The notes beneath the pieces were generated by a model. The model saw only the letters and a program-made list of their open reading frames with translations. It was not told where the DNA came from and ran no database searches. From an uncultured Methylopila sp. (GTDB taxonomy: Bacteria > Pseudomonadota > Alphaproteobacteria > Rhizobiales > Methylopilaceae), in the NCBI GenBank assembly GCA_902168115.1, contig CABHPB010000063.1, positions 113,933 to 177,932 on the forward strand: a stretch of 64,000 nt of DNA, given 5' to 3'. Each line of letters begins with the position of its first letter. The first letter of the stretch is position 1. Shown here in pieces: positions 17,929 through 25,925 of this stretch. The translations under genes and the position numbers were made by a program.

Positions 17929-18750
17929 TCAGCAGTGTATCGCCAGATAAACGTACGCATTTTTAGGTTTCACTTGATTGTTTGCAAGGTCCAATTCCCA
18001 AATGTATACGGTGACAAGGTTCCCATCGAACGCATATGCGGTCGCATACAGATTCGTTCCGTAATACGGATTCGCCACCGGCGTGCAATAAGTGACGTCG
18101 CGATCTACGATGACCTTGAAGACGCCTGTAGCGTACAGGGTTGTCGACACAAGTCCCGAACTTCCGGAGTAGAAGCTTGTGCCTGTACTGTTGATCAGCC
18201 CGTGGATCTGCTCGACGTAGTAGCCTGCGACGTCGCCGGTCACCCGCGTCGCCGCCGAGGCGAAGACGGAGATGCGTCCGCCTGTCCCGAGCTTGACGAT
18301 GCTGCCAGTCGTCGCCGGATAGGCCCGATAGCTGAGCGAGGCCTGATTGGGTCGCGAGTCGCCTGTCGCATAGGCGGTCAGATAGCCCTGCGCGGTGGAC
18401 GTTCCCGAGGACAGGTTGATCGAGACGGCCTTGGCGTAGGCCGGCACGCCGCACCCGCCCGCCGGGCCGCCCTGGGCGGTGAAGTTGGAGTTTCCGGAAA
18501 CCAGGAACCCCTTGGTCTGGTTGGCCGTGATCGGCTGGCCGCCGAACGCCCGGCACGGGACGATCGGCTTGTAGACGAGTTCGGTCGACGGCTGGAGAGA
18601 CGGCGCGACCTGGGGCGCGACCCCTTTGGGAAATCCCGGAGGCGGACCGAATGGCGGCGGCGGCGGTTCCGCCGCGGTTGCGGCGACAGGCGCCAGAGCA
18701 AGCAAAAAAGCGACGGCCCAGAACCCGAACCGATTGAATGTCTTTTGCAT
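17929..18750 (-). CDS. Secreted paralog C of the 'PCR-GGCG-GYLTAY' family
   Basis: A 273-aa exported protein from ATG 18750, with GGGGGG upstream. The frame extends further without coding character. The signal peptide ends near VAATAAEP, and a Pro-rich linker (PPPPPFGPPPGFPKG) follows. Domain 1 repeats the family pattern (PCRAFGGQPITANQT, GGCGVPAYAKAV, GYLTAYATG, GYY). The C-terminal domain begins near FKVIVDRDVTYC and ends in Cys, and is AT-rich compared with the rest. It is oriented towards paralogs A and B, so the trio arose by at least one inverted duplication or rearrangement. Function unknown. Confidence 0.8.
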   Translation of the reverse strand: MQKTFNRFGFWAVAFLLALAPVAATAAEPPPPPFGPPPGFPKGVAPQVAPSLQPSTELVYKPIVPCRAFGGQPITANQTKGFLVSGNSNFTAQGGPAGGCGVPAYAKAVSINLSSGTSTAQGYLTAYATGDSRPNQASLSYRAYPATTGSIVKLGTGGRISVFASAATRVTGDVAGYYVEQIHGLINSTGTSFYSGSSGLVSTTLYATGVFKVIVDRDVTYCTPVANPYYGTNLYATAYAFDGNLVTVYIWELDLANNQVKPKNAYVYLAIHC

Positions 18751-19208
18751 CACGTCCCCCCGGATCGTGCTGAGGCGCGAGCCAGGCCCCGCCGTCTCGC
18801 CAAATGCAGGCGTCAGCGCAGCAATTGAATACCCAACGGCGAGGCGCCGCCAGCGTCTCTCGCCCTGCAAAGAAGAAAAAACGCCAAAAACAGACCATTC
18901 GCTAGCCGGGAGCAGGTTCGAACTCACCTGGCGCACCGATGAGCTCGACGCCGTCCGTCCGAACCAATCGGCGGGGGGCCAGCGGTTGCGGCGAACGCCG
19001 ACGACCGTCGGCCGGCTTCGCCCGCCATCGGAGATCGATCCGGGCGATGGACCGGCTGCATCGGCTACGTAGCGCCACAGACGTGAAGACCTGAGTTCCG
19101 GTCCATCGTCTTCCCTCGCAAAAAGGGAGGCCGCGGCGGGCTCTGCGGAGGGCGATGACGATTTGTAGGACTGTCGTGGGGTCACACGACGAAACACCAA
19201 GGAAACCT
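18751..19208. other. Intergenic stretch without a supported gene
   Basis: These 458 bases between paralog C and tRNA-Lys hold no convincing gene, hairpin terminator or repeat. The minus-strand frame of paralog C stays open through it, but it has no ribosome site or protein-like composition. The short TTCGAAC at about 18915 is not part of a foldable tRNA. Confidence 0.6.
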
Positions 19209-19284
<76 letters not shown>

Positions 19285-19412
19285 GGAAACCCAAGAGGTT
19301 TCGGCCCGCCGCGCACGGCGGCGGGAGGCCGGCCATGTAACAAAGGCCGGGGCGGCTGTCCAGCCGTGAACGACGCTTTTCGCAGATAATCGCGCATCGG
19401 CGCGCCGGATGT

Positions 19413-19445
19413 GAAAACGGCGCCGCCGGGATCGCCGGCGGCGCC
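19413..19445 (-). terminator. Intrinsic terminator of the tct operon
   Basis: GGCGCCGCCGG (19419-19429) and CCGGCGGCGCC (19435-19445) form a perfect 11-bp stem with a 5-base loop. On the minus strand the hairpin is followed by GTTTTC. It starts 25 bases after the tctA stop. Confidence 0.75.
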
Positions 19446-19470
19446 GCTGGATCGCGGGAGTTGGGGCGTC

Positions 19471-20997
19471 TCAGCCCTCCTCGACGAACACCTCTTCGCG
19501 CTTCTTCCGGACCGAGGGAAGGAACACGATGGCGAGCACGGCCGCCGCCATCAGCAGCAGCGTGAGGCTGAGCGGCTTGGTGAAGAACACCGTCCAGTCG
19601 CCGCGCGAGATCGTCATCGCGCGTCTCAGGTTCTCCTCCAGCATCGGCCCGAGCACGAAGCCGAGCAGCAGCGGCGCCGGCTCGCATTCGAGCTTCACCA
19701 GCAGGTAGCCGAGGAAGCCGAAGGCCGAGACCGCGTAGAGGTCGAAGCTGTTGGAGTTCACCGAATAGACGCCGATGGCGCAGAAGGCGATGATCGCCGG
19801 GAACAGCACCGTGTAGGGCACGGTCAGCAGGCGGACCCACAGCCCGATCAGCGGCAGGTTCAGCAGCACCAGCATCAGGTTGCCGATCCACATCGAGGCG
19901 ATGACGCCCCAGAACAGCTCGGGCTTCTCGGTCGCGACGTTCGGGCCCGGCTGGATGCCCTGGATGATCATCGCGCCGATCATCAGCGCCATCACCGGAT
20001 TGGCCGGGATGCCGAGGGTCAGCATCGGGATGAAGGAGGTCTGGGCGCCGGCGTTGTTGGCCGACTCCGGCGCCGCGACGCCCTCGATCGCGCCTTTGCC
20101 GAAGCGCTCCGGCGTCTTGGAGATCTTCTTCTCCACCGTGTAGGCGGCGAAGGAGGACAGGATTGCGCCGCCGCCCGGCAGGATGCCGAGCACCGAGCCG
20201 AGCGCGGTGCCGCGCAGCACCGGCGCGATCATCGCCTTGAAGTCTTCCTTGGACGGCCAGAGGTTCGTGACCTTCTTGACCATCACCTCGCGGTCGCTCT
20301 CGTCCTCGAGGTTGCGCAGGATCTCCGCGATGCCGAACACGCCGACGGCGACCGCGACGAAGTTCAGGCCGTCCGCGAGCTCGAGGAAGCCGAGCGTGTA
20401 GCGCTGGGCGCCGGTGTTGACGTCTGAGCCGATGAGGCCGAGCAGCAGGCCCAGCACGACCATGGCGAGCGCCTTCAGCACCGAGCCGGAGGCGAGCGCG
20501 ACCGAGGCGACGAGGCCGAGCATCATCAGCGAGAAGTATTCCGCCGGCCCGAACTTGAGCGCGAGATCGGTGAGCGGGGGCGCGAACAGAGCGATCAGGA
20601 TGGTCGCGACCGAGCCAGCGAAGAACGAGCCGAGCGCGGCGGTGGCGAGCGCAGGTCCCGCTCTGCCCTGCTTGGCCATCTGGTAGCCGTCGATCGCGGT
20701 CACCGCCGAGGAGCTTTCGCCCGGCAGGTTGATCAGGATGGCGGTGGTCGAGCCGCCGTACTGCGCGCCGTAATAGATGCCTGCGAGCATGATCAGCGAG
20801 GTCGCCGGCTCGAAGTTGAAGGTGATCGGCAGCAGCATCGCGATCGTCGCCGTCGGTCCGATGCCCGGCAGCACGCCGATCAGCGTGCCGAGCAGCACGC
20901 CGAGGAAGCAGAAGGCGAGGTTGACGGGCAGCGCCGCGGTCGAGAAGCCGAGGCCGAGATTGTGGCCGAGCTCGGTGAAGGTGGCGAGGAAATCCAT
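19471..20997 (-). CDS. tctA: Tripartite tricarboxylate transporter large permease TctA
   Basis: A 508-aa polytopic membrane protein, the large permease of a TctCBA (TTT family) secondary importer for carboxylates. The family signature GVLPGIGPTATIAMLLP lies near residues 42-58, and a second related loop contains GILPGGGAILSSF. About eleven or twelve hydrophobic segments are visible. It is the third gene of a tctC-tctB-tctA series on the minus strand, 15 bases after tctB, and is followed by an intrinsic terminator. The substrate could be an aromatic or lactone-derived acid, judging from the upstream hydrolase. Confidence 0.95.
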   Translation of the reverse strand: MDFLATFTELGHNLGLGFSTAALPVNLAFCFLGVLLGTLIGVLPGIGPTATIAMLLPITFNFEPATSLIMLAGIYYGAQYGGSTTAILINLPGESSSAVTAIDGYQMAKQGRAGPALATAALGSFFAGSVATILIALFAPPLTDLALKFGPAEYFSLMMLGLVASVALASGSVLKALAMVVLGLLLGLIGSDVNTGAQRYTLGFLELADGLNFVAVAVGVFGIAEILRNLEDESDREVMVKKVTNLWPSKEDFKAMIAPVLRGTALGSVLGILPGGGAILSSFAAYTVEKKISKTPERFGKGAIEGVAAPESANNAGAQTSFIPMLTLGIPANPVMALMIGAMIIQGIQPGPNVATEKPELFWGVIASMWIGNLMLVLLNLPLIGLWVRLLTVPYTVLFPAIIAFCAIGVYSVNSNSFDLYAVSAFGFLGYLLVKLECEPAPLLLGFVLGPMLEENLRRAMTISRGDWTVFFTKPLSLTLLLMAAAVLAIVFLPSVRKKREEVFVEEG

Positions 20998-21012
20998 GGC
21001 GCGCGTCGCTCC

Positions 21013-21567
21013 TCAGCCGCCGAAGACGCTTTTGAGCGCCGCCCAGGCCGCCCCGAAAGGCGCGAAGGCGGCGTCGACATAGGGGTTCAGCCATTCGAGC
21101 GGACCCGCGAAGGGCGGGATCGGCAGCCCGAGCAGCTTCTGGAAGACTGCGAGGCAGAAGATCGTTAGCAGCACGGTCATGGTGACCGCCATGAAGACGG
21201 TGGTGCGGCGGCTCGCGAAGGAGGCGATCAGGATCGCGAGCGCCACCGCCGGCACGAGGCCGAGCGGCGGGATCGCGAGCGGCGCGAAGCCCCGCACCAC
21301 GAAGCCGAAGACGATCGGCGCCAGCAGGATGAGAACGCCGCCGCGCCAGGGCACGCCCGTCATCTCCGACGGCTTGCCCTTCAGAACGCCCTTGACGAGG
21401 ATGATCGCGCCGAGCAGCGCGAGGACGGCGGCGAGCAGCAGCGGGAAGAAGCCCGGCCCCATGCGGAGCGGGGTGCCGACCTGGAGCTCCTGCGTCTGGA
21501 ACGCGAACCAGGCCGCGATCAGGATGAAGATGGCGCCTGACGCGGCGTCCTTGACGTTGATCTGCAT
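21013..21567 (-). CDS. tctB: Tripartite tricarboxylate transporter small permease TctB
   Basis: A 184-aa membrane protein with four hydrophobic segments, matching the small TctB subunit. The motif RMGPGFFP after the first helix is typical. It works with TctA as the membrane unit of the importer. It lies between tctC (134-base gap) and tctA (15-base gap) in the usual order. Confidence 0.9.
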   Translation of the reverse strand: MQINVKDAASGAIFILIAAWFAFQTQELQVGTPLRMGPGFFPLLLAAVLALLGAIILVKGVLKGKPSEMTGVPWRGGVLILLAPIVFGFVVRGFAPLAIPPLGLVPAVALAILIASFASRRTTVFMAVTMTVLLTIFCLAVFQKLLGLPIPPFAGPLEWLNPYVDAAFAPFGAAWAALKSVFGG

Positions 21568-21701
21568 GGGGCAGGCGCCTCGAAACGATCGTCCGAAGCC
21601 GCCGCCCGTCTGGGGACGAGGCGGGGCGCGGACGGGTCAGGGCGGCCCCCCGACCCGCCGGGCGCCGCGGCCCGAGGGGTCGGCGGACCGCTCCGGTTGC
21701 C

Positions 21702-22679
21702 TCAGTCCGCGTAGACGCCCGCCGCCTTGATGACGGGGGCCCAACGGTCGATCTCGGAGGTCAGCTTCGCCTTGAGCGCGTCGGGCGTCGCGTCCGCCTC
21801 GCTCGACGGCTGGGTGCCGAGATCGGCGAAGCGCTGGACGACCGTCGGATCCTTCAGCGCCTTCTGCAGCGACGTCGTCAGCTTCTTGATGATCTCCGGC
21901 GAGGTGCCCTTCGGCGCGTAGACGCCGTGCCAGATGCCGACCTCGAAGCCCGGAAGGCCGGCTTCCTCGGCCGTCGGGACGTCCGGCAGCGACGGCACGC
22001 GCTGCTTGGTCGTCGTGGCGTAGGCCTTGATCTTGCCGGACTTGATCTGGTTCGTCGTGTTGGTCGTCTGGTCGCACATGAAGTCGACCTGCTTGCCGAC
22101 GAGGTCGGTCATCGCCGGGCCCGTGCCCTTGTAGGGAACGGTGGTGAGCGGCGTCTCGATCTTCGACATGAACAGCATGCCGCAGAGATGGCTCGCCGCG
22201 CCGACGCCGGCGTTGGCGTAGGTGACCTTGTCCTTGTTCGCCTTGACGTATTCGACCAGCGACTTGAGGTCCTTCGGCTCGAAGTCGGAGCGCGAGACCA
22301 GCGTCATCGGCACCTCGGTGACGAGGCCGACATAGTCGAAGGCGTTCAGCGTGTCGTAGGGCAGCTTGCGGTACAGCGTGGCGCTGGTCGCCATGCCGAT
22401 GTGATGCAGCAGGAGCGTGTAGCCGTCCTTGTCGGCCTTGGCGACGCGGCCCGCGCCGAGCGTGCCGCCCGCGCCGCCGACGTTCTCGACCACGATCTGC
22501 TGGCCGAGGTCCTTGCCCATCGACTCCGCGACGAGGCGGGTGACGGTGTCGGTCGGACCGCCCGCGGCGAAGGGCACGACCATCGTGATCGGCCTCGACG
22601 GGTACTCCTGAGCCTGTGCTTGTCCGAAGCCGGACGCGACGATGAGCGCCGCAGCGGCGGCGGCGAACGACTTCAGCAT
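21702..22679 (-). CDS. tctC: Tripartite tricarboxylate transporter substrate-binding protein TctC
   Basis: A 325-aa periplasmic binding protein (Bug/TctC family) with a signal peptide ending near GFGQAQAQ. The conserved start YPSRPITMVVPFAAGGPTD and the carboxylate-binding segment VENVGGAGGTLG are present. It delivers the carboxylate substrate to TctBA. It is the first gene of the tct set. A 211-base gap to the upstream amidohydrolase could hold its own promoter, although all five genes run the same way. Confidence 0.93.
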   Translation of the reverse strand: MLKSFAAAAAALIVASGFGQAQAQEYPSRPITMVVPFAAGGPTDTVTRLVAESMGKDLGQQIVVENVGGAGGTLGAGRVAKADKDGYTLLLHHIGMATSATLYRKLPYDTLNAFDYVGLVTEVPMTLVSRSDFEPKDLKSLVEYVKANKDKVTYANAGVGAASHLCGMLFMSKIETPLTTVPYKGTGPAMTDLVGKQVDFMCDQTTNTTNQIKSGKIKAYATTTKQRVPSLPDVPTAEEAGLPGFEVGIWHGVYAPKGTSPEIIKKLTTSLQKALKDPTVVQRFADLGTQPSSEADATPDALKAKLTSEIDRWAPVIKAAGVYAD

Positions 22680-22890
22680 TCCAGTCCTCCCTGACGCCGG
22701 CCGGCGAGGCGGTTGACCCGCGTCGAGGCGAGTATGACTTTCCGCCGACCCGAACTGATCGCCGCGATTAAGCTCGCGGGCGTTGTCTTTCGCTTATCAG
22801 TCATAGCCCCCGCGAGCGCAACAGCCGCTGCGTTGAAAGGGTGTGCATAGGGGCAAGTACGTAGCACGCAACGGTTGTGATGGCGCGCGC

Positions 22891-23766
22891 CTAGAAGCCG
22901 TAGAGGTGAGCTGGATTCCGCACGAGCACGCGCTCGCGGGCTTCGTCGTCCGGCGCCCAGTCCGCCAGCCCGTCGAGCAGCTCGCCGGCGTCGAGCGGTC
23001 CCGGCCAGTGCGCGACATGCGGCCAGTCTGAGCCCCAAACGCAGCGGTCGGGCGCCGCCGCCAGCAGCGCGCGGGCGAAGGGAATGACGTCTTCGTACGG
23101 CGTTCCGGCGACGGAGGTGCGGTAGGCGCCCGACAGCTTCGCCCAGGCGCCGTCGCCGACCAGTCCGAGCAGGGTCCGGAAGCCGGGGTCGTCGAGCCCG
23201 CGGCTTGTCGGGAAATGGCCCATATGGTCGACCACGAAGGCGACGGGCGATTTCTGCAACCTCGGAGAAAGCTCGACCAAATCCTTGGCGTCGATCAAGA
23301 ATTCGAGATGCCACTCCATCTCGCGCGCGATCGAGGCGAAGCGTTCGAGTTTCTCGAAGCCGACCCCGCCGCCGAACAGGACGTTCAGCCGCAACGCGCG
23401 CACGCCCGCCTCGTCGAGCGCGCGCAGAGTCGCCTCGGAAGCGTCCGGCTCGATCACCGCGACGCCGCGCAGCCGGTTGCGGTGCGCGCGCAGCGTCTGA
23501 AGCATCAGCCGGTTGTCGACGCCGTGGACGCTGACCTGCACCAGCACGCCATAAGTCATGCCGGTCGCGTCCAGCATCGCGAGGTAGGCGTCGGCCGTCG
23601 CCTCGGGCGGCGTGTAGCTGCGTCCGGCCACGAAGGGAAAAGCCGGCGGCAGCCCAATCACATGGGCGTGACAGTCGACGGCGCCGGCCGGCGCGCGGAA
23701 GCGCGTCGCCCCGTGCGGGCGCGGATGAGGACCCGGACAGGCGGGCGGCTCGTCCTCAGTCGGCAT
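22891..23766 (-). CDS. Amidohydrolase-2 family TIM-barrel hydrolase (lactonase-like)
   Basis: A 291-aa metal-dependent hydrolase of the amidohydrolase_2/COG3618 group, which includes 2-pyrone-4,6-dicarboxylate lactonase and related lactonases. Motifs: VDCHAHV (HxH), FVVDHMGHF and WGSDWPHV, with a final NPAHLYGF typical of the family. ATG 23766 overlaps the MFS gene stop by 11 bases; a GTG at 23775 is also possible. Its coupling to a carboxylate MFS carrier and a TctCBA importer suggests hydrolysis of an imported lactone or aromatic ring-cleavage product. The exact substrate is not readable. Confidence 0.83.
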   Translation of the reverse strand: MPTEDEPPACPGPHPRPHGATRFRAPAGAVDCHAHVIGLPPAFPFVAGRSYTPPEATADAYLAMLDATGMTYGVLVQVSVHGVDNRLMLQTLRAHRNRLRGVAVIEPDASEATLRALDEAGVRALRLNVLFGGGVGFEKLERFASIAREMEWHLEFLIDAKDLVELSPRLQKSPVAFVVDHMGHFPTSRGLDDPGFRTLLGLVGDGAWAKLSGAYRTSVAGTPYEDVIPFARALLAAAPDRCVWGSDWPHVAHWPGPLDAGELLDGLADWAPDDEARERVLVRNPAHLYGF

Positions 23767-25051
23767 GGAGCACACGCCCTTTCGTCTCGGGCAGCGAGAA
23801 GGCCGCGACGAAGAACAGCCCGTAGGCGACGGCCGCGAAGATCGCGATGGCGTTGCCGAGCGAGGCGCCGACGGACAGCCAGCCGACGAGCGCCGGGAAC
23901 AGCGCCCCCACGCCGCGGCCGAAATTGTAGCAGAACCCCTGCCCCGAGCCGCGCAGGCGCGTCGGGTAGAGCTCGGTCAGGAACGGCCCCATCCCCGAGA
24001 AGTAGCCGGACGAGAAGAAGCCGAGCGGAAAGCCGAGGAACCAGAGCAGGCTGTTCGACAGCGGCAGCTGCGTATAGGCGGCGACGGTCGCGATCGCGCC
24101 GAGCGAGAACACCAGGAACAGGTTGCGCCGCCCGATCCTGTCGGAGAGCCAGGCGCCGGTGAGGTAGCCCGCGAAGGAGCCGACGATCAGCGCGGCGAGG
24201 TAGCCGGTCGATCCGACGATGCTGAGCCCCTTGTCGGAGGTTAGGAACTTCGGCAGCCAAGTCGTGATCGCGTAGTAGCCGCCCTGGCAGCCGGTCGACA
24301 GCAGCGAGGCGAGGATCGTCGTTTTCAGCATCGGGCCGGAGAAGATCTCCCAGATGGCGGGGCGCTCCGCGCTCTCGCGCGTCCGCACGGAGATCTCCGG
24401 CTCGGGCACCGCCGTGCGCAGATAGAGCGCGAGCAGAGCCGGCAGCGCGCCGATCGCGAACATCCAGCGCCAGGCCTGATCCGGCGGCAGGATCGAGAAC
24501 AGCACCGCCTGCGCCAGCACCGCGGCGCCCCAGCCGACCGCCCAGCCCGACTGGACGGACCCGACCGCGCGGCCGCGATACTGCGCGCGGATGGTCTCGC
24601 CCATCAGCACCGCGCCGGCCGCCCATTCGCCGCCGAAGCCGAGGCCGAGCAGCGCGCGCGCGACGAGCAGCTGCTCGAAGTTCTGCACGAAGGCGCAGAC
24701 CAGCGAGAAGAACGAGAACCAGAGCACAGTGATCTGCAGCGTGCGGACGCGGCCGATCCGGTCGGCGAGGAAGCCGGCGCCCCAGCCGCCGACGGCCGAG
24801 GCGAGCAGCGTGACCGTCGCCGCGAGACCCGCCTGCCCCGGCGGCACGTGCCAGAGCGCCGTGATCGTCCCGATCACCAGCGGGTAGATCATGTAGTCCA
24901 TGCCGTCGAGGCCCCAGCCGAGCGCGCAGGCCCAGAAGGTCCGGCGTTCCGGCGGGGTCATGTCGCGGTAGAAGGCGGCGAGGCTGGTGTCGTCGATCGC
25001 GACGGCGTCGGCGGCGTGGTCGGGGGCTTTCGCGGCGCCGGTCGCGGTCAT
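23756..25051 (-). CDS. MFS transporter, aromatic acid/metabolite:H+ symporter type
   Basis: A 431-aa carrier with twelve hydrophobic segments. I chose ATG 25051 because GAGGAG lies about 10 bases upstream; the frame stays open to 25216. The two MFS loop signatures are GFLADRIGRVRT and LSDRIGRRNL, and the D-rich start of helix 1 (GWGLDGMDYMIYP) is typical of AAHS/sialate-type carriers. It overlaps the amidohydrolase by 11 bases, so the substrate is probably a small carboxylic acid used by that enzyme. Confidence 0.9.
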   Translation of the reverse strand: MTATGAAKAPDHAADAVAIDDTSLAAFYRDMTPPERRTFWACALGWGLDGMDYMIYPLVIGTITALWHVPPGQAGLAATVTLLASAVGGWGAGFLADRIGRVRTLQITVLWFSFFSLVCAFVQNFEQLLVARALLGLGFGGEWAAGAVLMGETIRAQYRGRAVGSVQSGWAVGWGAAVLAQAVLFSILPPDQAWRWMFAIGALPALLALYLRTAVPEPEISVRTRESAERPAIWEIFSGPMLKTTILASLLSTGCQGGYYAITTWLPKFLTSDKGLSIVGSTGYLAALIVGSFAGYLTGAWLSDRIGRRNLFLVFSLGAIATVAAYTQLPLSNSLLWFLGFPLGFFSSGYFSGMGPFLTELYPTRLRGSGQGFCYNFGRGVGALFPALVGWLSVGASLGNAIAIFAAVAYGLFFVAAFSLPETKGRVLHAD

Positions 25052-25148
25052 TGCGTTCCGTCTCCTCTGCGCTTGCATGCAAGGAGATGGCGCAAGTCGC
25101 CGCCATGGCGAGCCACGACCTATACTCGCGGCCTCGGAGGGCCCCACC

Positions 25149-25802
25149 ATGATCACGATGTACGGCTTCTGGCGCTCGACTGCGGCCTTCCGCGTGCGGA
25201 TCGCGCTCAACCTCAAGGGCCTGCCCTATGAGGAACGGATGATCGACATCGACTCCGGCGAGCAGTTCTCGCCGGATTTCCTGGCGAAGAACCCGCAGGG
25301 CGCGGTGCCGGCGGTGTTCTTCGACGACGGCCCTCCCCTCACCCAGTCGTTCGCGGTGCTGGAATATCTCGACGAGACCCATCCCGAGCCGCCGCTGATG
25401 CCGAAGGATGCGCGCGAACGGGCCCGGGTCCGCGCCGTCGCGCTCCTGTTTGCGGCCGACCACCACCCGCTGATCGTCCCGCGCGTCCGCAAATATCTCG
25501 GGGACAAAGCGGGGCTAAGCGAGGAGCAGCGGCTCGACTGGGTGCGCCACTGGCTGCGGGAGGGCCTGCGGATCGCCGAGGCGCGGCTGTCGGGCGACCC
25601 GCAGACCGGCCGCTTCTGCCATGGCGAAGCGCCGACGCTGGCGGACCTTTGCTTCATCAGCCACTTCATGGCCGCGAAGGTGTTCGGTGTGGACACCTCC
25701 GCCTTCCCGACCGCGAGCCGGATCGCGGAGGCGTGCCTTGCGATCGAGGCCTTCGCGAAGGCCCAGCCGCTGCGCCAGCCGGGCGCGCCGAAGCCGGGCT
25801 GA
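25149..25802 (+). CDS. maiA: Maleylacetoacetate isomerase-like zeta glutathione S-transferase
   Basis: A 217-aa GST-fold protein. The N-terminal motif RSTAAFRVRIALNLKGLPYE corresponds to the SSCxWRVRIALxLK motif of zeta GSTs/MaiA, although the SSC triad reads STA. NPQGAVPA is the cis-Pro glutathione-binding loop, and the C-terminal GEAPTLADLCF matches the family N-capping box. MaiA isomerises maleylacetoacetate in tyrosine or homogentisate catabolism. The gene is divergent (97-base gap) from the MFS/hydrolase/tct cluster, consistent with an aromatic-acid context. A GST with another substrate is possible. Confidence 0.75.
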   Translation: MITMYGFWRSTAAFRVRIALNLKGLPYEERMIDIDSGEQFSPDFLAKNPQGAVPAVFFDDGPPLTQSFAVLEYLDETHPEPPLMPKDARERARVRAVALLFAADHHPLIVPRVRKYLGDKAGLSEEQRLDWVRHWLREGLRIAEARLSGDPQTGRFCHGEAPTLADLCFISHFMAAKVFGVDTSAFPTASRIAEACLAIEAFAKAQPLRQPGAPKPG

Positions 25803-25863
25803 TCGGTCGCCGGACCGCGCCCGCCGGCGACGGACGCGGCCGCTTCGGGACGAGCCGATTTTT

Positions 25864-25902
25864 CACCGTCGGCGTCGGTGTTTGACCCTGATTGACACCG
25901 TC
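25864..25902. promoter_or_regulatory. Candidate operator: CACCG/CGGTG half-sites before the ParD-kinase gene
   Basis: CGGTGT (25876-25881) and ACACCG (25895-25900) form an inverted repeat with a 13-base spacer. CACCGTC occurs twice in direct orientation, at 25864-25870 and 25896-25902. The cluster ends 23 bases before the start of a protein with a ribbon-helix-helix head, so autoregulation is conceivable. Confidence 0.35.
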
Positions 25903-25925
25903 CCGCGAACCCCTCACGAAGCGTC

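Noticed and set aside
18905..18945. A TTCGAAC-containing stretch resembling a tRNA T-arm
   Set aside because: No acceptor, anticodon or D-arm pairing can be built around it, and the T-stem does not pair.
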